This document shows positions 11,246 to 22,246 of a stretch of DNA of 34,942 nt, piece after piece. Origin of the DNA: Podochytrium sp. JEL0797 (Eukaryota > Chytridiomycota > Chytridiomycetes > Chytridiales > Chytriomycetaceae); NCBI GenBank assembly GCA_027596195.1, contig JADGJG010000164.1:1-34942 (forward strand), written 5' to 3'. The translations under genes were made by a program, and so were the position numbers. Each line of letters starts with the position of its first letter. Position 1 is the first letter of the stretch. The notes under the pieces were generated by a model. The model saw only the letters and a program-made list of their open reading frames with translations, had not been told where the DNA came from and did no database searches.

Positions 11246-14200
11246 TCAACCCCTCTTGAACCAATCCGGAGTCACCCTCACCAAAACCCCTAACGGAATC
11301 GACAAGGCCGCCAACCCCACACACAACAACCAATCCTCCGCACCCAACCGCACCGTCTTGAACACGGGTCCACCAAACTCGACGATCAGCACTTGCACAA
11401 TCACAGAACCACCCACAATGCCCGTGAAGAGATGGTTTTGGGAAATGTTTTTGAAAATGTTGAGTTCTGGAAGGGGTGCAAAACGAGAGATTAATTCAAT
11501 TCACACACACACACACACACAAAAAGAAAACCACACTCACCTCGTCCAATCACACGACAATTCAACTCATTAAACAACTGACAAAACACAAACGTATTAA
11601 ACACTACCGTCCCCATCAACTCATAACTCGGCGTAAACGTTTCCGCCCCTCCACCCGCCACAATCACATTCATCCGTCCATCGACCCAATCCACCTTCAC
11701 ACAGTACAAAACGAGACAAACAACGATTTGGTACACGCTTTGACTGGAAATCATTTTCCACATGTCGTAGGAGATGAGGGGGTCGGATTTGCGGGCCGGC
11801 GCACGGTTGAGGAGGTCCGGGGTCGGTGGATCCGTTGCCAACGCAAGCGCCGCAAACGTATCCATAATCAAATTCACCCAAAGCAACTGCACAGCCGTGA
11901 GCGCCGAAAGCGGCGTCTTGGTCTCCGAAAACACGGCCGTCATAAAACTCGACACGACCGTCAACACGACAGCGACAATATTCACTGTGAGTTGGAACTG
12001 CAGGAACTTGCGTACAGAGTCGTATACGGAGCGGCCCCAGATGATGGCTTTCGAGAGAGACGCAAAGTTGTCGTCGAGGAGGATAATGTCGGAGGCTTCT
12101 TTGGCCATTTCGGTTCCCGCAATTCCCATCGAGAAACCAACGTCGGCGGATTTCAGGGCAGGCGCGTCGTTGGTGCCGTCTCCCGTGACGGCTACAGTTT
12201 CACCTACATGCACGAGAAAATCAAAATGTCAATAAACCGTGGGGGAAGGACATAAGAAAACAAAATTCAACGCATACCCAATCGCTTCAAATTATTCACC
12301 AAAATCTGCTTATCCAACGGCGAACTCCTCGCCAACACCTTCAACTGCGGAATCACGACATCCATCATCTCAGGCGACAACTTGCGGAACGTCGGGCCAT
12401 CCATCACCGCATACTCGTCTCCCATTTCATCGTCCAAGTCCGGCAAGATGCCCGCAATCTTGGCAATCGACCGCGCTGTTGTCATGTTGTCGCCTGTGAC
12501 CATCCGGACAACGACCCCGGCGCGTTGGCAGTCGGCCACGGCGGCGGGGACTTCGGGGCGGATGGGGTCGCGGATGCCCACGATTCCGGCGAGGATGAGA
12601 TTCGTGTCGTCGGAAGAAGAGGTGGTGGGGTCTGTTGTCGTTGCCGTGTGGCTCGAGGGCGAGAGGACGGGTTTGAACGCCATACAGATGGTACGCAACG
12701 CGCATGTGGCCATGGATTCGATTTGGGATTCGAATTCGGAACGGACTTGGTCCGTCAGGGGGACAACCTTTGTTTCAAAAACATGACAAGGTGAGGACGG
12801 CGATTTCGCAAAAACGAAAACAAATACAAAAAAAACATACCTTCCCCTCCGCATTCACATACCGATCACACAATTTAACCACCAACTCCGCAGCCCCCTT
12901 ACAAAACAACCACCTCTTCTCGACCTTCGCACCCTCCCCAAACAACACCGCCTCCAACTGCCCCGTGCGTTCCACCGCAGAAATCTTGACCACAGTGCTC
13001 ATCCGCTTACGGTCCGACGAGAACGGAATCACCTCAATCAATTCCGTCGACGCGCGGTCCGCAGCGTACTCCTTCCCCATCCGCAGCTTCGTAAACTCGA
13101 GCAACGCAATCTCCGTCTTGGATCCGATAAATTCGGTCGCGTTGGGTTTCTTGATCTCAATGGCGGTCGTTGTCGTTTTGCGAGAAGTCGAGGATTCACC
13201 GCCATTTTCGGAATCATTGTCCACAACCACTTCCTCCGCCGTCGTGTTCACATTGATCCCACGCGCAATATGGTCCAACACGACTTCAGGAATCCCAGCA
13301 AACGCGGAATCAGCTTCATTCACCACCCCAAGACTCTCTCCCAAAGTTTCAACCGACCCTGCCCCAGGCACCATGACAGACCCCCCCTCCCCACGCTGAG
13401 TCAACCGCCGAAACAGCGTCTCCTCCTGTCGACTCTTTGTACTCAAATTCTCCATCCCAAACGCGCGACACCCAACAACCCCAACGACAACCTGCATCCG
13501 GTTCTGTGTGAGCGTGCCCGTCTTGTCGGAACAAATGGTGGTCGCATTTCCCATCGTTTCACACGCGCGGAGGTGTCGCACGAGGTTGTTGTCCTTGAGC
13601 ATTTTGAGCGTCGCGTGGGCGAGGGAGATGGTCACGGCGAGGGGGAGACCTTCGGGGACGGCGACAACGACTAACGTGACGGCGATGATGACGAGGTTGA
13701 TGATGTCGTTGACGATCGAGACGGTCGAGGTGGTGCCGTTGTGGTGGAAAATCACGTACACAATGACAAGGAGGACAAACATGCCGACGGCGGTGTAAGT
13801 TCCGAATTTGGCGATGAGGTCCGCGAGTCCACCGAGTTTGACTTGGAGTGGCGTTTCTTCGGATTCGGCGGATTCGAGGGCTTCGAGGAGTCGCCCGTTC
13901 ATGGAGTTGCGGCCGGTGGCAATGACAACCATTTTGCCGACCCCGTTCACGAGTTTGGTGCCTGAAAAGAGGAACGGGTCGTGTGTCGTGTCTTTGGTGA
14001 GGGCCACGGATTCGCCCGTCATGGAGGATTCGTCGGCCGAGAGGTTGAAGCCGCTGAGGAGGAGGCCGTCGGCGGCCACGAGGTCGCCGGCTTGGATGTG
14101 GCAAATGTCTCCGACGAGGAGTTCGGAGGTTTTGATTTGCATGCTCGTGCCGTTGCGGATGACTTGGACTTTGGAGAGGGAGAGGGAAAAGTCGCTGAGT

Positions 14201-15406
14201 TCGTTGAATTGGGCTTGTTTGCGGAAGTCGTTGACGGAGGAAATCAGGACAATAACAACGACTGTTTTGTGTAGGGGGGAATGGTGTGGATTAGAATTCG
14301 ATTACACCATCTTATGAAAACGGTTACCTGCAAAAATAATGGCCAGTCCATCCACAAAGCCAAGAGGATCCTTGACCTCCGCAAAGGCCGTCTTGTAAAT
14401 GCCAATGGCGACATCCGCAAAGGCAGCGATAATCAGCACAATCAGGGTCTTGTCCTTCAGGGCTTCTCGCGCAAAGTCCCACAGCGTCAAGAGTTTTGCA
14501 GACGGCATCACGTTGTCACCAAAGATTTGCTTGCGTGCGTGGAAGGGATCGTCCGAGTGACCTTGGATGGGTGGGTGGGTGGCAATGTGGTGGTCCAAGG
14601 TGGCAGGTTCTTTTGATTCCGAGTAGATGGAGACATTTGGCGAGAGGGCCAACTCTTGGGGCTTCTCTTCTTCGTCCATTCCCTCAGGCTCTTGGAAGAT
14701 GAAGATGGGCGGCACGACAGTGTGAGGGTCCTCGGGTTGAGTAGGCGGGTCGATGGTGATTGACATGTTTTTGCTCAGGAGGCGCAGCTGCTTCCTGCGG
14801 ATTGCAATCTCCTCGCGCTCGGTCTCGCGCACTGAACAGGCCTGCCAGTGCAGTGGCTGCTTGTCTCTGTTCTCGCTGATTCCCTCTGCGGGGTTCGAGC
14901 GCAGACGCCGCACGAGGCCCAGCACGCCGCCCTTTTCGGCGAGACGCTCGAGCGACTTTGCCTCGAGGAGGTGGTGCATTTCCTCGGCGGTGATGCCAAA
15001 CATTTCAGAGGGCGACAGCGCGCCGAGGCCGTCGAAAGAAGACGGCGAAACAAGTCGAGATTCAGACGACAGCGACAGCGTCGACATCCCAGACACGCCA
15101 GACGCCTCAGAGTGCGCTGAAGAAGAGCGCTAATTGAAACACTATTAGCAACGCACTATGAAGCATAGATACCACACACACCTTTGGCACTGGAATCGCA
15201 AGAGTGGCGCCAAGGCCCATCGGGGACAGTGGGATCTCCTCGCTGCCGCTCTTCTGAACAACGTGGTCCGCATGCAACCACGACCCAAACGTGTCATTGG
15301 ACGCTGCATCTGACACGAGTGAATTGCTGCGCGACTTGCCAGGCGTGGCCGTGCTGCTCGTGCCTGGCACAGCAAGGTGCGAAGTGGTGCCCTCTGATGG
15401 AGTCAT
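11246..15406 (-). CDS. P-type Ca2+-transporting ATPase, plasma-membrane type (P2B)
   Basis: Six exons: 15182-15406, 14328-15129, 12841-14261, 12278-12767, 11541-12203, 11246-11466 (1273 aa). It pumps Ca2+ out of the cytosol at the cost of ATP; fungal relatives such as yeast Pmc1 sit in the vacuole membrane. Visible motifs: MTGESVAL in the actuator domain (about 424), M4 [10 protein letters not shown], phosphorylation loop [13 protein letters not shown] (Asp about 588), KGAAELV in the nucleotide-binding domain, hinge [12 protein letters not shown], and M6 [19 protein letters not shown], whose Asn and Asp form the P2B calcium site. The cytosolic N-terminus before M1 is long (about 290 residues, Ser-rich, with a basic stretch [11 protein letters not shown]). 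The C-terminal tail after M10 is only about ten residues, so the C-terminal calmodulin domain of animal pumps is absent. The last intron (11467-11540) contains a (CA)10 tract. Confidence 0.92.
11502..11521. repeat. (CA)10 microsatellite in the last intron of the calcium pump gene
   Basis: A pure CA run inside the 74-nt intron 11467-11540. It lies near the donor side on the sense strand and makes up about a quarter of the intron. Its length could vary between strains and affect splicing. Confidence 0.95.
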
Positions 15407-16115
15407 AATTTTTTGAAAAGAAAATTTTTCGATCCTTCGAAATATCCACACACGCGCCACGCAAGAATACAAAGGTTCGAAAACTGGATTGATCGCAATT
15501 GTTCAGTGGCGAGAGTCGCCACCCACTTTGACCGCTTCATTGAATGGATCAAACCATCATTTTCAACAACGGATCGCGTTTCATATCTCCTTCTTTCGTA
15601 ATAACCCATTGCCCAATTGTCGCCAACCCACTCACACCGCCCGCCATAATTTAGACCACCAGCAACTTGACCTCCTTCATTTAAACAGGGGAATTAGAGC
15701 AGCTTGGATCTCATAAATGGGTCGAGAAGAGGTGTGTTTCGAGGAAAGTGCTTTTACAATCTCCAGAAAGGAGGAAAGGTGAGTCATATCGGATGTTGCG
15801 TTTGGATCGAGTTGACCACAACGCGGAGGAGGACGACCAAAACTCGTCAATAAATATAGCGAAATGGATTTGGACGTTGGCTCAAGACTCGGTCTGTACT
15901 TAGAAAGTCCGCAAGTGTGGAACAAGAGCCGCAGAACCGCTTTTTTTACGCGTGATTATTTCCGGATAGAATGGCTTCTCGATGTGCGAATGAATCAAGA
16001 ATTCCTCTTAGTTTCTCCCATTTGTCAGCACTTCTTGGTTGTTTGGCAGTTGTTTGGAAGATCTGGTCAATGGCTTTTTTTTGTTTTTTTTTCATCTTTG
16101 AATCAAAACACAAAA
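15407..16115. other. Divergent intergenic region, 709 bp
   Basis: Shared upstream region of the calcium pump gene (-) and the small zinc-finger gene (+). I see no conserved gene. A minus-strand frame at 15677-15925 (82 codons) and a short plus-strand start at 15717, followed by a donor-like GTGAGT at about 15779, show no recognisable family. A pyrimidine/T-rich tract (16071-16092) precedes the zinc-finger start and is probably its 5' leader. Confidence 0.5.
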
Positions 16116-16818
16116 ATGGGAGGAGGAAACGTGAGTATCCTGCTTCTTGCCTCCCCCCACACCCCCTATCCTCGCTTCATTTCTAACCTCTGGTACTCCT
16201 TTCTTCCTAGGCACAAAAATCGGCCATGGCCCGTCTCAAGAAGCAGCAGAACGCTGGCGGAGAAGCCAAGTCCCAGCTCAAAGTGGTGAGTCCCTCGACA
16301 CAGCGCCCTCCCCCCATCGAGTGCGACACCCGAGCCAGCCGATATGCATTCGAAAGTCCTTGTGGATCCCGTTCGTACGAGCCTGTATCCCAACGAGAGC
16401 AAAATCTTGCGCATTTTGGACCCAGGCGGCCCTTGGCTCCGCCTGAAACGACTTTGAAACGATGCGTCATTCCGACATCGAACTCCCCCCCACCCCTACT
16501 CCTTAAGCTCCGAATGAGACGTACCCCATGGCTCCTCTCAATCCCTTTCGATCAGTGCGTTCCAAATTCTGATCCTCTCCTTGTTTTCTAGAACGAGAAC
16601 GCCAAAAACGTGCAATGCAACATTTGCAGACAGACTTTCCTGTTGACGATTAGAGAGAAGGCCATGAACGAGCACATTGAGGCGAAGCATGCTGGAAAAA
16701 CCATCAAGGACTGTTTCCCCAACTGGTTTGTTTGTTGTTTTTTTGATCTAGTTATTGCGTAGTTTTCTAAATGATCTCCTTGCTTCTTCTTCATTATAAC
16801 AGGAAGCCGACTGCTTAA
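16116..16818 (+). CDS. Small C2H2 zinc-finger protein, At2g23090/DUF1909 type
   Basis: Four exons: 16116-16130, 16211-16285, 16592-16725, 16803-16818 (79 aa). The start MGGGNAQKSAMAR is the conserved beginning of this eukaryotic family of small basic proteins related to plant At2g23090 and to the 4F5/SERF-like N-terminus. A single zinc finger follows: VQCNICRQTF, then NEHIEAKH, with spacing C-x2-C-x17-H-x4-H. The protein ends in CFPNWKPTA; CFP is a family hallmark. Function is poorly defined in the family. The gene is split so that the first exon codes only five residues and the last adds only the end of one codon plus four residues. Intron 2 is 306 nt, the longest in the window. An AATAAA signal lies at about 16855. 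Confidence 0.88.
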
Positions 16819-16970
16819 ATCCGCTTCTTTTTTTGTTTTTGTAAATTGCTACCCAATAAAGCATAAGACCCGATCAATCCGCTGCCCCTCCCCTATCGTA
16901 AACACGCATTGCACCTTTCCATTGCCATCTCCTTCGAATATTTCACTTCCCGAGTTGGTCGGCTTGTGAA

Positions 16971-16978
16971 TCACGTGA
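16971..16978. promoter_or_regulatory. Palindromic E-box TCACGTGA upstream of tyrosinase 1
   Basis: A perfect 8-bp palindrome with a CACGTG core, 73 bp upstream of the tyrosinase 1 start. It is the type of site bound by fungal bHLH factors such as Cbf1. Two other CACGTG cores in the window (24970 and 32781) show that a chance match is possible. Confidence 0.35.
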
Positions 16979-17050
16979 CGATTCTTTTTCACTCGCCACG
17001 CCCCTCCCCCCAGCCACTCCCCAATTTGGAGCGAAATCCACCTGCGAAAA

Positions 17051-18966
17051 ATGGTGTCTGTGACCTCTATCCTCGCTGCCCTCGCTGCCGCCGCACTTGC
17101 CTCTGCGCAATCCTGCACCAATCCCATCGTGCGTCCCGAATGGAGCACTCTGTCTGCCGCGCAGAAGGCGTTGTACGTCTCGTCGATCCAGAAACTCGCG
17201 GCACGTCCCAGTTCGAGTGAGAATGTGGCCAACCCGGCCCTTACGAACTTTTACGATTTCGGTGAGTAACGAGCGAGGTGTTCGGAGACGGGGGGTGGAG
17301 TGGGTTGTTGATTTAATCACTCGCTGACCTCGCAAATTAATTCGCCACCTGAACAGTCAACCTGCATGCGAGAGCGTCTCCATGGGCGCATGGAAGTGCT
17401 GAATTCTATCCAGTGAGTGTTTGGCGTGTCCCTCCTCGCTTTCTTAGCCCTGCACTACAACTGCCGCCTGCTCTCCATTACGGGGGGGCAAATCTCTCCA
17501 ATTCCGCGATTCGGGTCAATAACCGTCTCATCTTTCCTTGTTTTTAGTACCACCGGGCCATGATGTGGAAATTCGAACAAGCCATGCAATCCGTAGGATG
17601 GGTCGGTGGTGTCCCGTACTACGACTGGCTCAACGTGAACCAAAACTGGTGGACGACCGACGTCTTCTCATCCTCTTATTTCGGATCCGCAACCAATTCA
17701 GACCCACTCAACTGCGTCTCGGACGGGCCCTTCCAAAAAGGGCAATTCACCACGGCCCCGTTGGACCCGGATGTGGTGGGGTATGCGAGTGGAGTGCATG
17801 CGCAGACGCAGTGTTTGAGAAGGTGTGGTGCGACGGGGAGTGTCATGACTTATGCGAGTGATTGGGTGACGCGGTTTTCGGCGACGAGTTATGCGGCTTT
17901 CAGGGGGGATATTTTGACGGGGGATGGAAGGGATGATGATTTTTATGGATTTCATGCGTCTGGGCATGAGGTGATGGGAGGGTGAGTTTTTGTGTTCGTT
18001 GTGAATTTTTTTTTTATTCACGCGGCCTTTGACAGAACGTCGTGTGGTTCAGACATGGGAAATCCATCGATATCCCCAAATGACCCCATTTTTTGGTTGC
18101 ATCACGGCCTTGTTGATAAGACGTGGTGGAAGTGGCAGCAGAGATGTCCGGCTTTCGTTTTCAGCTATGAAGGACCTTTGGTCGCCAACGACCCCATTGA
18201 CCCAACCGGTTCCCAAATCGCGACACCGACTCAACAACTCGACACGTGGGGAGTCCAAGTCGCGTCTATGCTGGACACGAAAGGATCCAACGGTGGTCCG
18301 CTTTGTTACACGTACGGGCCGTCTGGGACGGATAGTTTGGCCATGCCGCCGGTTACTTGCCCGAATGCTCCACCTGTGGTTATGATCACGGACACTGCTA
18401 GTAACTCTACGTCTACCCCTGTGGCGCCTTCCATCGACTCCACGTGGACCAACACCATGTTGACGAGTCTCGTCAAGGTCTCCCTCGCTTTTGGACATGG
18501 CCTCGCGTCCCGCGACGAGCTCGCAGTCACGGCTTCCCCCCTGTCCTCCACTGACGACGACACCACTACCAACGACGACGACGTTTCCTCCACTCGGTGC
18601 ACGAAATCCACCAACCCCGACAACTCCACCACCATCACCTTCACAGCCACCTCCCAAACCGTCTCGATCCCCGCCGACGCGAAGCTCCGCCACGTGTTCA
18701 ACTCTTATGTGGAGTACTGGACTCCCAACAATGATCTCGTGCGTGTGTTCCCGGAGTTTGACGGGACGCCGTATATCAAGATTGAGGGGGCTCCCACGAA
18801 CGTGGAGGCGGGGCATCCTTGTTACGAGGCGCATCCTGTGCCGATGACCCAGATGTGGATTCAGATGCATCAGTTGAATGAGGGGCAGATTAGACATAGT
18901 GAGGCGAGGGTGATGGAGAGGATTGATAGAGAGAATGTGGCGCGTTGTGGGCCTGTTGCGAATTGA
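17051..18966 (+). CDS. Secreted tyrosinase (type-3 copper protein) 1
   Basis: Four exons: 17051-17261, 17357-17412, 17548-17981, 18036-18966 (543 aa). It should oxidise phenols/catechols to quinones (melanin or cell-wall chemistry). A clear signal peptide, MVSVTSILAALAAAALASAQ, is followed by a cysteine-containing mature start. The CuA site is NLH, then AHGSAEFYPYHR with the usual H-x8-H. The CuB site is FHASGH and NDPIFWLHHGLVDKTWW. A linker rich in Asp/Thr/Ser (about residues 360-450) separates the copper core from a C-terminal domain of about 95 residues with IKIEGAP, HPCY, IQMHQLN and ENVARCGPV, shared with tyrosinase 2. The neighbour 196 bp downstream is a paralogue on the same strand. 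A truncated copy of this very gene lies 7 kb away at 25555-26130. Confidence 0.9.
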
Positions 18967-19162
18967 ATTGTTTTTGTGTTTTTTTCCTTTCACTTGTTCC
19001 CGAACTCTGCAGTAGAGCCGTTTATACAGAATAGATTTTTCTTCTTCCATATTTTTGTTCTCCATGTTTTTTAATCAAACTTTTTTGCGTGTGTGGAGCT
19101 GGGACGCGAAAAAATTTTCCCCATCTCCAAAAAAAGTCGCCTCGAATCGCTCCCCTTCTCCA

Positions 19163-21304
19163 ATGCAGTTCGTCCAGATCGTATCCCTTCTGGCCCTCGC
19201 TGCCGGCACAGTCGTTGCGCAGTGCGGCAACCCCGTGACCCGTATGGAATGGAACCAACTCAGCAACGGGCAGAAACAGCAATACATTGCGGCCATTCAG
19301 CAGTTGGGACAGAGACCCGCGAGTGGACAGACGTCGGATGCGACTCAAATGTCGTTGGGGGATTTTACCAACACGTGAGTCTTTTTGCTTTTGCGGGCCA
19401 TTAGAAAAGATGGATCTGCAAATTGGATGGAGGGCGGCGACTCAATCAAATCAAAACCAAACACAGACACTCCCTTGCGGCTCCTTGGTCCCACGGATCC
19501 GCTGAGTTCTACCCGTACCACCGTGCCATGATGAACCGCTTTGATCAGGCGTTGCAGAGTGTCGGGTGGTCTGCGGGGCCTGTGTACCTCGATTGGCCGA
19601 GTATTAGTCAAAACTGGTGGCAGAGTGACCTCTTTTCGGGAGCTTACCTTGGATCTCCGTCTTCGAGTGATTCGAACCATTGTGTGGTTGATGGAGTGTT
19701 CAAGAATGGAGCGTATTCCGTGAGCAACCTCCCGCCGCAGATTGCATCGTACCGCAACTTTCCGAACCCGTCGGTTACGTGTTTGAGACGGTGTGGGTAT
19801 GTCGGGTCCGCGACCGTTTCGGCTTCGGAGATTAATGCGCGGTTTGCGGCAACGAGTTATGCGTCTTTCCGCGGGGATATCACGAGTGGGCCGAATAGAA
19901 ACGACGATTATGTTGGGATGCACATGTCGGGGCATATTGTTCTTGGGGGGGATGGGTCCATTTGTGATATGGGGAATGGCGCGTGAGTTTGTTTTTTTGA
20001 GTGGCGGGTGACAACGGTGGGATGCTAATGCTCTCTTTCCCCCCAGGGTCTCAACAAATGACCCCCTCTTTTGGTTCCATCATTCTTACGTTGACAAGGT
20101 GTGGTGGAAATGGCAGAATAGATGTCCGGCTTTCAAGTTTGATTATGAAGGGCCTTTGACTGCAAATGATATCATCGATCCCACGAACTCGGGAATTGCG
20201 AGGGCTGATCAGATGGTGAATAGAAGCTCCTTTTTAGACCTATATTAACCAATCGATTGGATATAGGTTGATTCTTGGGGAACCACAGTGCAGTCGATGC
20301 TCGACACCCAGTCGGGAGCGCCACTGTGTTACACGTATTCCCAATCTGGAAGCGACTTGCCAATGCCACCCGTCACCTGCCCACCATTTGTTGGCAAAGC
20401 CGTTGTCCCCGACGCTCTCCCAACCACGGCCGCTGCTCCGGGAGCAACCTCTGATGCAGCTACCCCCACTGACCCCGTTGCTTCCTCCTCCGCGGCTGCT
20501 GCGGCAACCTCTGCTGCGCTCCCCTCCCCGACCCCGATTCCATCTGAGCTCGTTGGGACGCTTTGGATGAATGGGCTCTTGGCGGCACTTGTTCAGAAAC
20601 CGGCACCGCCGCCTCCTTCTTTCGGAGGGAAAGTGGGGGGTGCTGCTCCGGCTCCACCATCGTTTGGAGTTCCTCCACCGAGTACTGCCATTGCGAATGC
20701 CAATGTTGTGTTTGGACGAGACGGTCTGAACGGGACGGAGATTTTGCCAACCACGACTGCGGTCGTTGAGGAGGCTACCAACAGCACCACCACCACGGCG
20801 TTCAACATAACGATTTCCAACGCGACCGTTTCCAACTTCACCATCTCCTCCAACGTGACCGTTACCAACTTCACCATCTCCTCCAACGCGACGCTCTCCA
20901 ACCTCACGACCGTGCCCGTCGAACCGCCCCACTTTGAAATCACGAGCAACACCGACAACACGACTTCCGTCACATTCTTGAAATCCGACAACGCGACCAT
21001 CGAGATTCCTTCGGACCGCTCCGTGTACTACGTGTACCAAAGTTACGTCGAAACCGTCGATACGGACGGAAAGTTTCATCGCGAGTATGTCCCCATTGAT
21101 GCGGTTGAATACGTGCGGATTGAGGGGGCGCCTGTGGATGTGAAGTGGAATCATCCGTGTTACAAGATGCAGGCGATGGCGACGCCAGAGTATTGGATCA
21201 AGATGCATGGGTTGAATAGGCAGTTGGTGAAGAATAGTGAGGCCAAGGCGGCGATGAGGGTGGATAAGTGGAATGTGGAGAATTGTGGTCCGGTGGTGGC
21301 TTGA
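19163..21304 (+). CDS. Secreted tyrosinase (type-3 copper protein) 2
   Basis: Four exons: 19163-19374, 19467-19982, 20047-20215, 20267-21304 (644 aa). Signal peptide MQFVQIVSLLALAAGTVVAQ. CuA: THSLAAPWSHGSAEFYPYHR. CuB: MHMSGH and NDPLFWFHHSYVDKVWW. All six copper histidines are present. The linker is quite unlike that of tyrosinase 1: an Ala/Pro/Thr-rich part, a Gly/Pro-rich part (PPPSFGGKVGG) and a dense block of N-glycosylation sequons built from a repeated 11-residue unit (20800-20910). The C-terminal domain with VRIEGAP, HPCY, IKMHGLN and ENCGPVVA is shared with tyrosinase 1. The last intron (51 nt) interrupts the core where tyrosinase 1 has none, and tyrosinase 1 has an extra intron in the CuA region. 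The duplication is therefore not recent. Confidence 0.9.
20832..20905 (+). repeat. 33-bp tandem repeat coding N-x-T sequons in tyrosinase 2
   Basis: The unit beginning CCAACTTCACCATCTCC occurs at 20832 and again at 20865, flanked by more degenerate units. It encodes NFTISSNVTVT-like 11-mers, giving about seven N-x-T sequons in 37 residues. Probably a heavily glycosylated, extended spacer between the copper core and the C-terminal domain. Confidence 0.85.
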
Positions 21305-21890
21305 AGTGCGGGGGGTGAAGCGTTGATTTGTTTTGTGTTTCTTTTTACTTTTTGTTGTCAAGAATATAGATGTCTTTTTTGTTTTGGATTTGGAAAGGCA
21401 AAAGAAACGACGAAAAAATGTCCTCCACAAGCTTGCACAGCACCCTCCGTCAGTCGCCAAGAAACCATAAAATGAAGGTGAATATGTACACATTTATTAT
21501 TATTAAACAAGAGAACGAGAGAAGGAAAATGGAGACAACGCAAACCTGAACTGGAAAAAAAGCAAATCAGTTTTTATAACGCAAAAAATAGGAGGAGGAA
21601 GAGAGAGAGGTGGAGAAGGAACGGTTCAGAAATAGTCGCGAAACAAAACCTTGATCATCATTTTGACGCATTTTTATGCGCCAATGAGACAGCCAAAGGA
21701 AAACAGTTATCCTCATAACCGAGGGAGAGGGAGCAAAGTGGGGTGAGGGGGGTGTAACTCACTATTGGGACTGTCGAATACGAAGGACGCCTGTGAGGCA
21801 GATGCATGGGCGTTGATCTGATTGGAAGGCAAAAGGTGAGAATTCATGATCGAAGAAATGCCAGAAGGGGGGAAAAAAGGGGGCGGGAGC

Positions 21891-21974
21891 GGCCATCAGC
21901 GGCTAATGTCGTTCATTAGAATCAGGATTAGATGTAAGGTATTGCCGCACGCGTTCATCAGTGGCCACAGGAGG
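21891..21974. repeat. 84-bp direct repeat, copy 1 (hairpin-containing)
   Basis: Identical at 83 of 84 positions to 22163-22246, an offset of 272 bp. The ends are complementary (GGCCA...TGGCC), an inner GCGGC/GCCGC pair lies inside them, and a perfect 6-bp stem CTAATG-TCGTT-CATTAG lies at 21903-21919. This looks like a structured RNA or a small non-autonomous mobile element. I cannot place it in a known RNA family: no tRNA A/B boxes, no clear C/D or H/ACA arrangement. Confidence 0.7.
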
Positions 21975-22162
21975 TTTGGAAGTGCGAGAGAGAGAGAGGG
22001 TAGAGGGGAAACGTTACACACCTTTTGCTTAAGGAATGCTCCCCGAACGAGATGATACCTAGAGCTGTGGTAATACAGGAGAGTGCTGTGAAAGAAATGG
22101 CGGTTCAGATTCAACGTTATTCAAACACGGGAGGAAAACAGGGGAAAGAAGGTGGTAAGAAT

Positions 22163-22246
22163 GGCCATCAGCGGCTATTGTCGTTCATTAGAATCAGGAT
22201 TAGATGTAAGGTATTGCCGCACGCGTTCATCAGTGGCCACAGGAGG
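22163..22246. repeat. 84-bp direct repeat, copy 2
   Basis: Second copy of the element at 21891-21974. The only difference is A to T within the inner stem (CTATTG), which puts a T-T mismatch into the 6-bp hairpin. The outer complementary ends are kept. Weaker similarity goes on for about 45 bp downstream, ending in TTACACACC in both copies, and for about 30 purine-rich bases upstream. Confidence 0.7.

Noticed and set aside
11476..12255. 259-codon plus-strand frame
   Set aside because: Antisense to the calcium pump exon 11541-12203, whose protein is clearly conserved. The frame is His/Arg-rich shadow sequence.
15677..15925. 82-codon minus-strand frame in the divergent intergenic region
   Set aside because: No family pattern, ordinary composition and no supporting splice or neighbour evidence. 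A chance frame is likely.
18049..19065. 338-codon minus-strand frame
   Set aside because: Lies antisense to tyrosinase 1 exon 4. Arg/His/Gly-rich composition typical of the reverse of a GC-biased coding exon.
20240..21493. 417-codon minus-strand frame
   Set aside because: Reverse shadow of tyrosinase 2 exon 4, including the complement of its repeats. No family resemblance.
22050..22110. Possible box C/D snoRNA (ATGATAC-like C box)
   Set aside because: No matching CTGA D box at a proper distance and no terminal stem.
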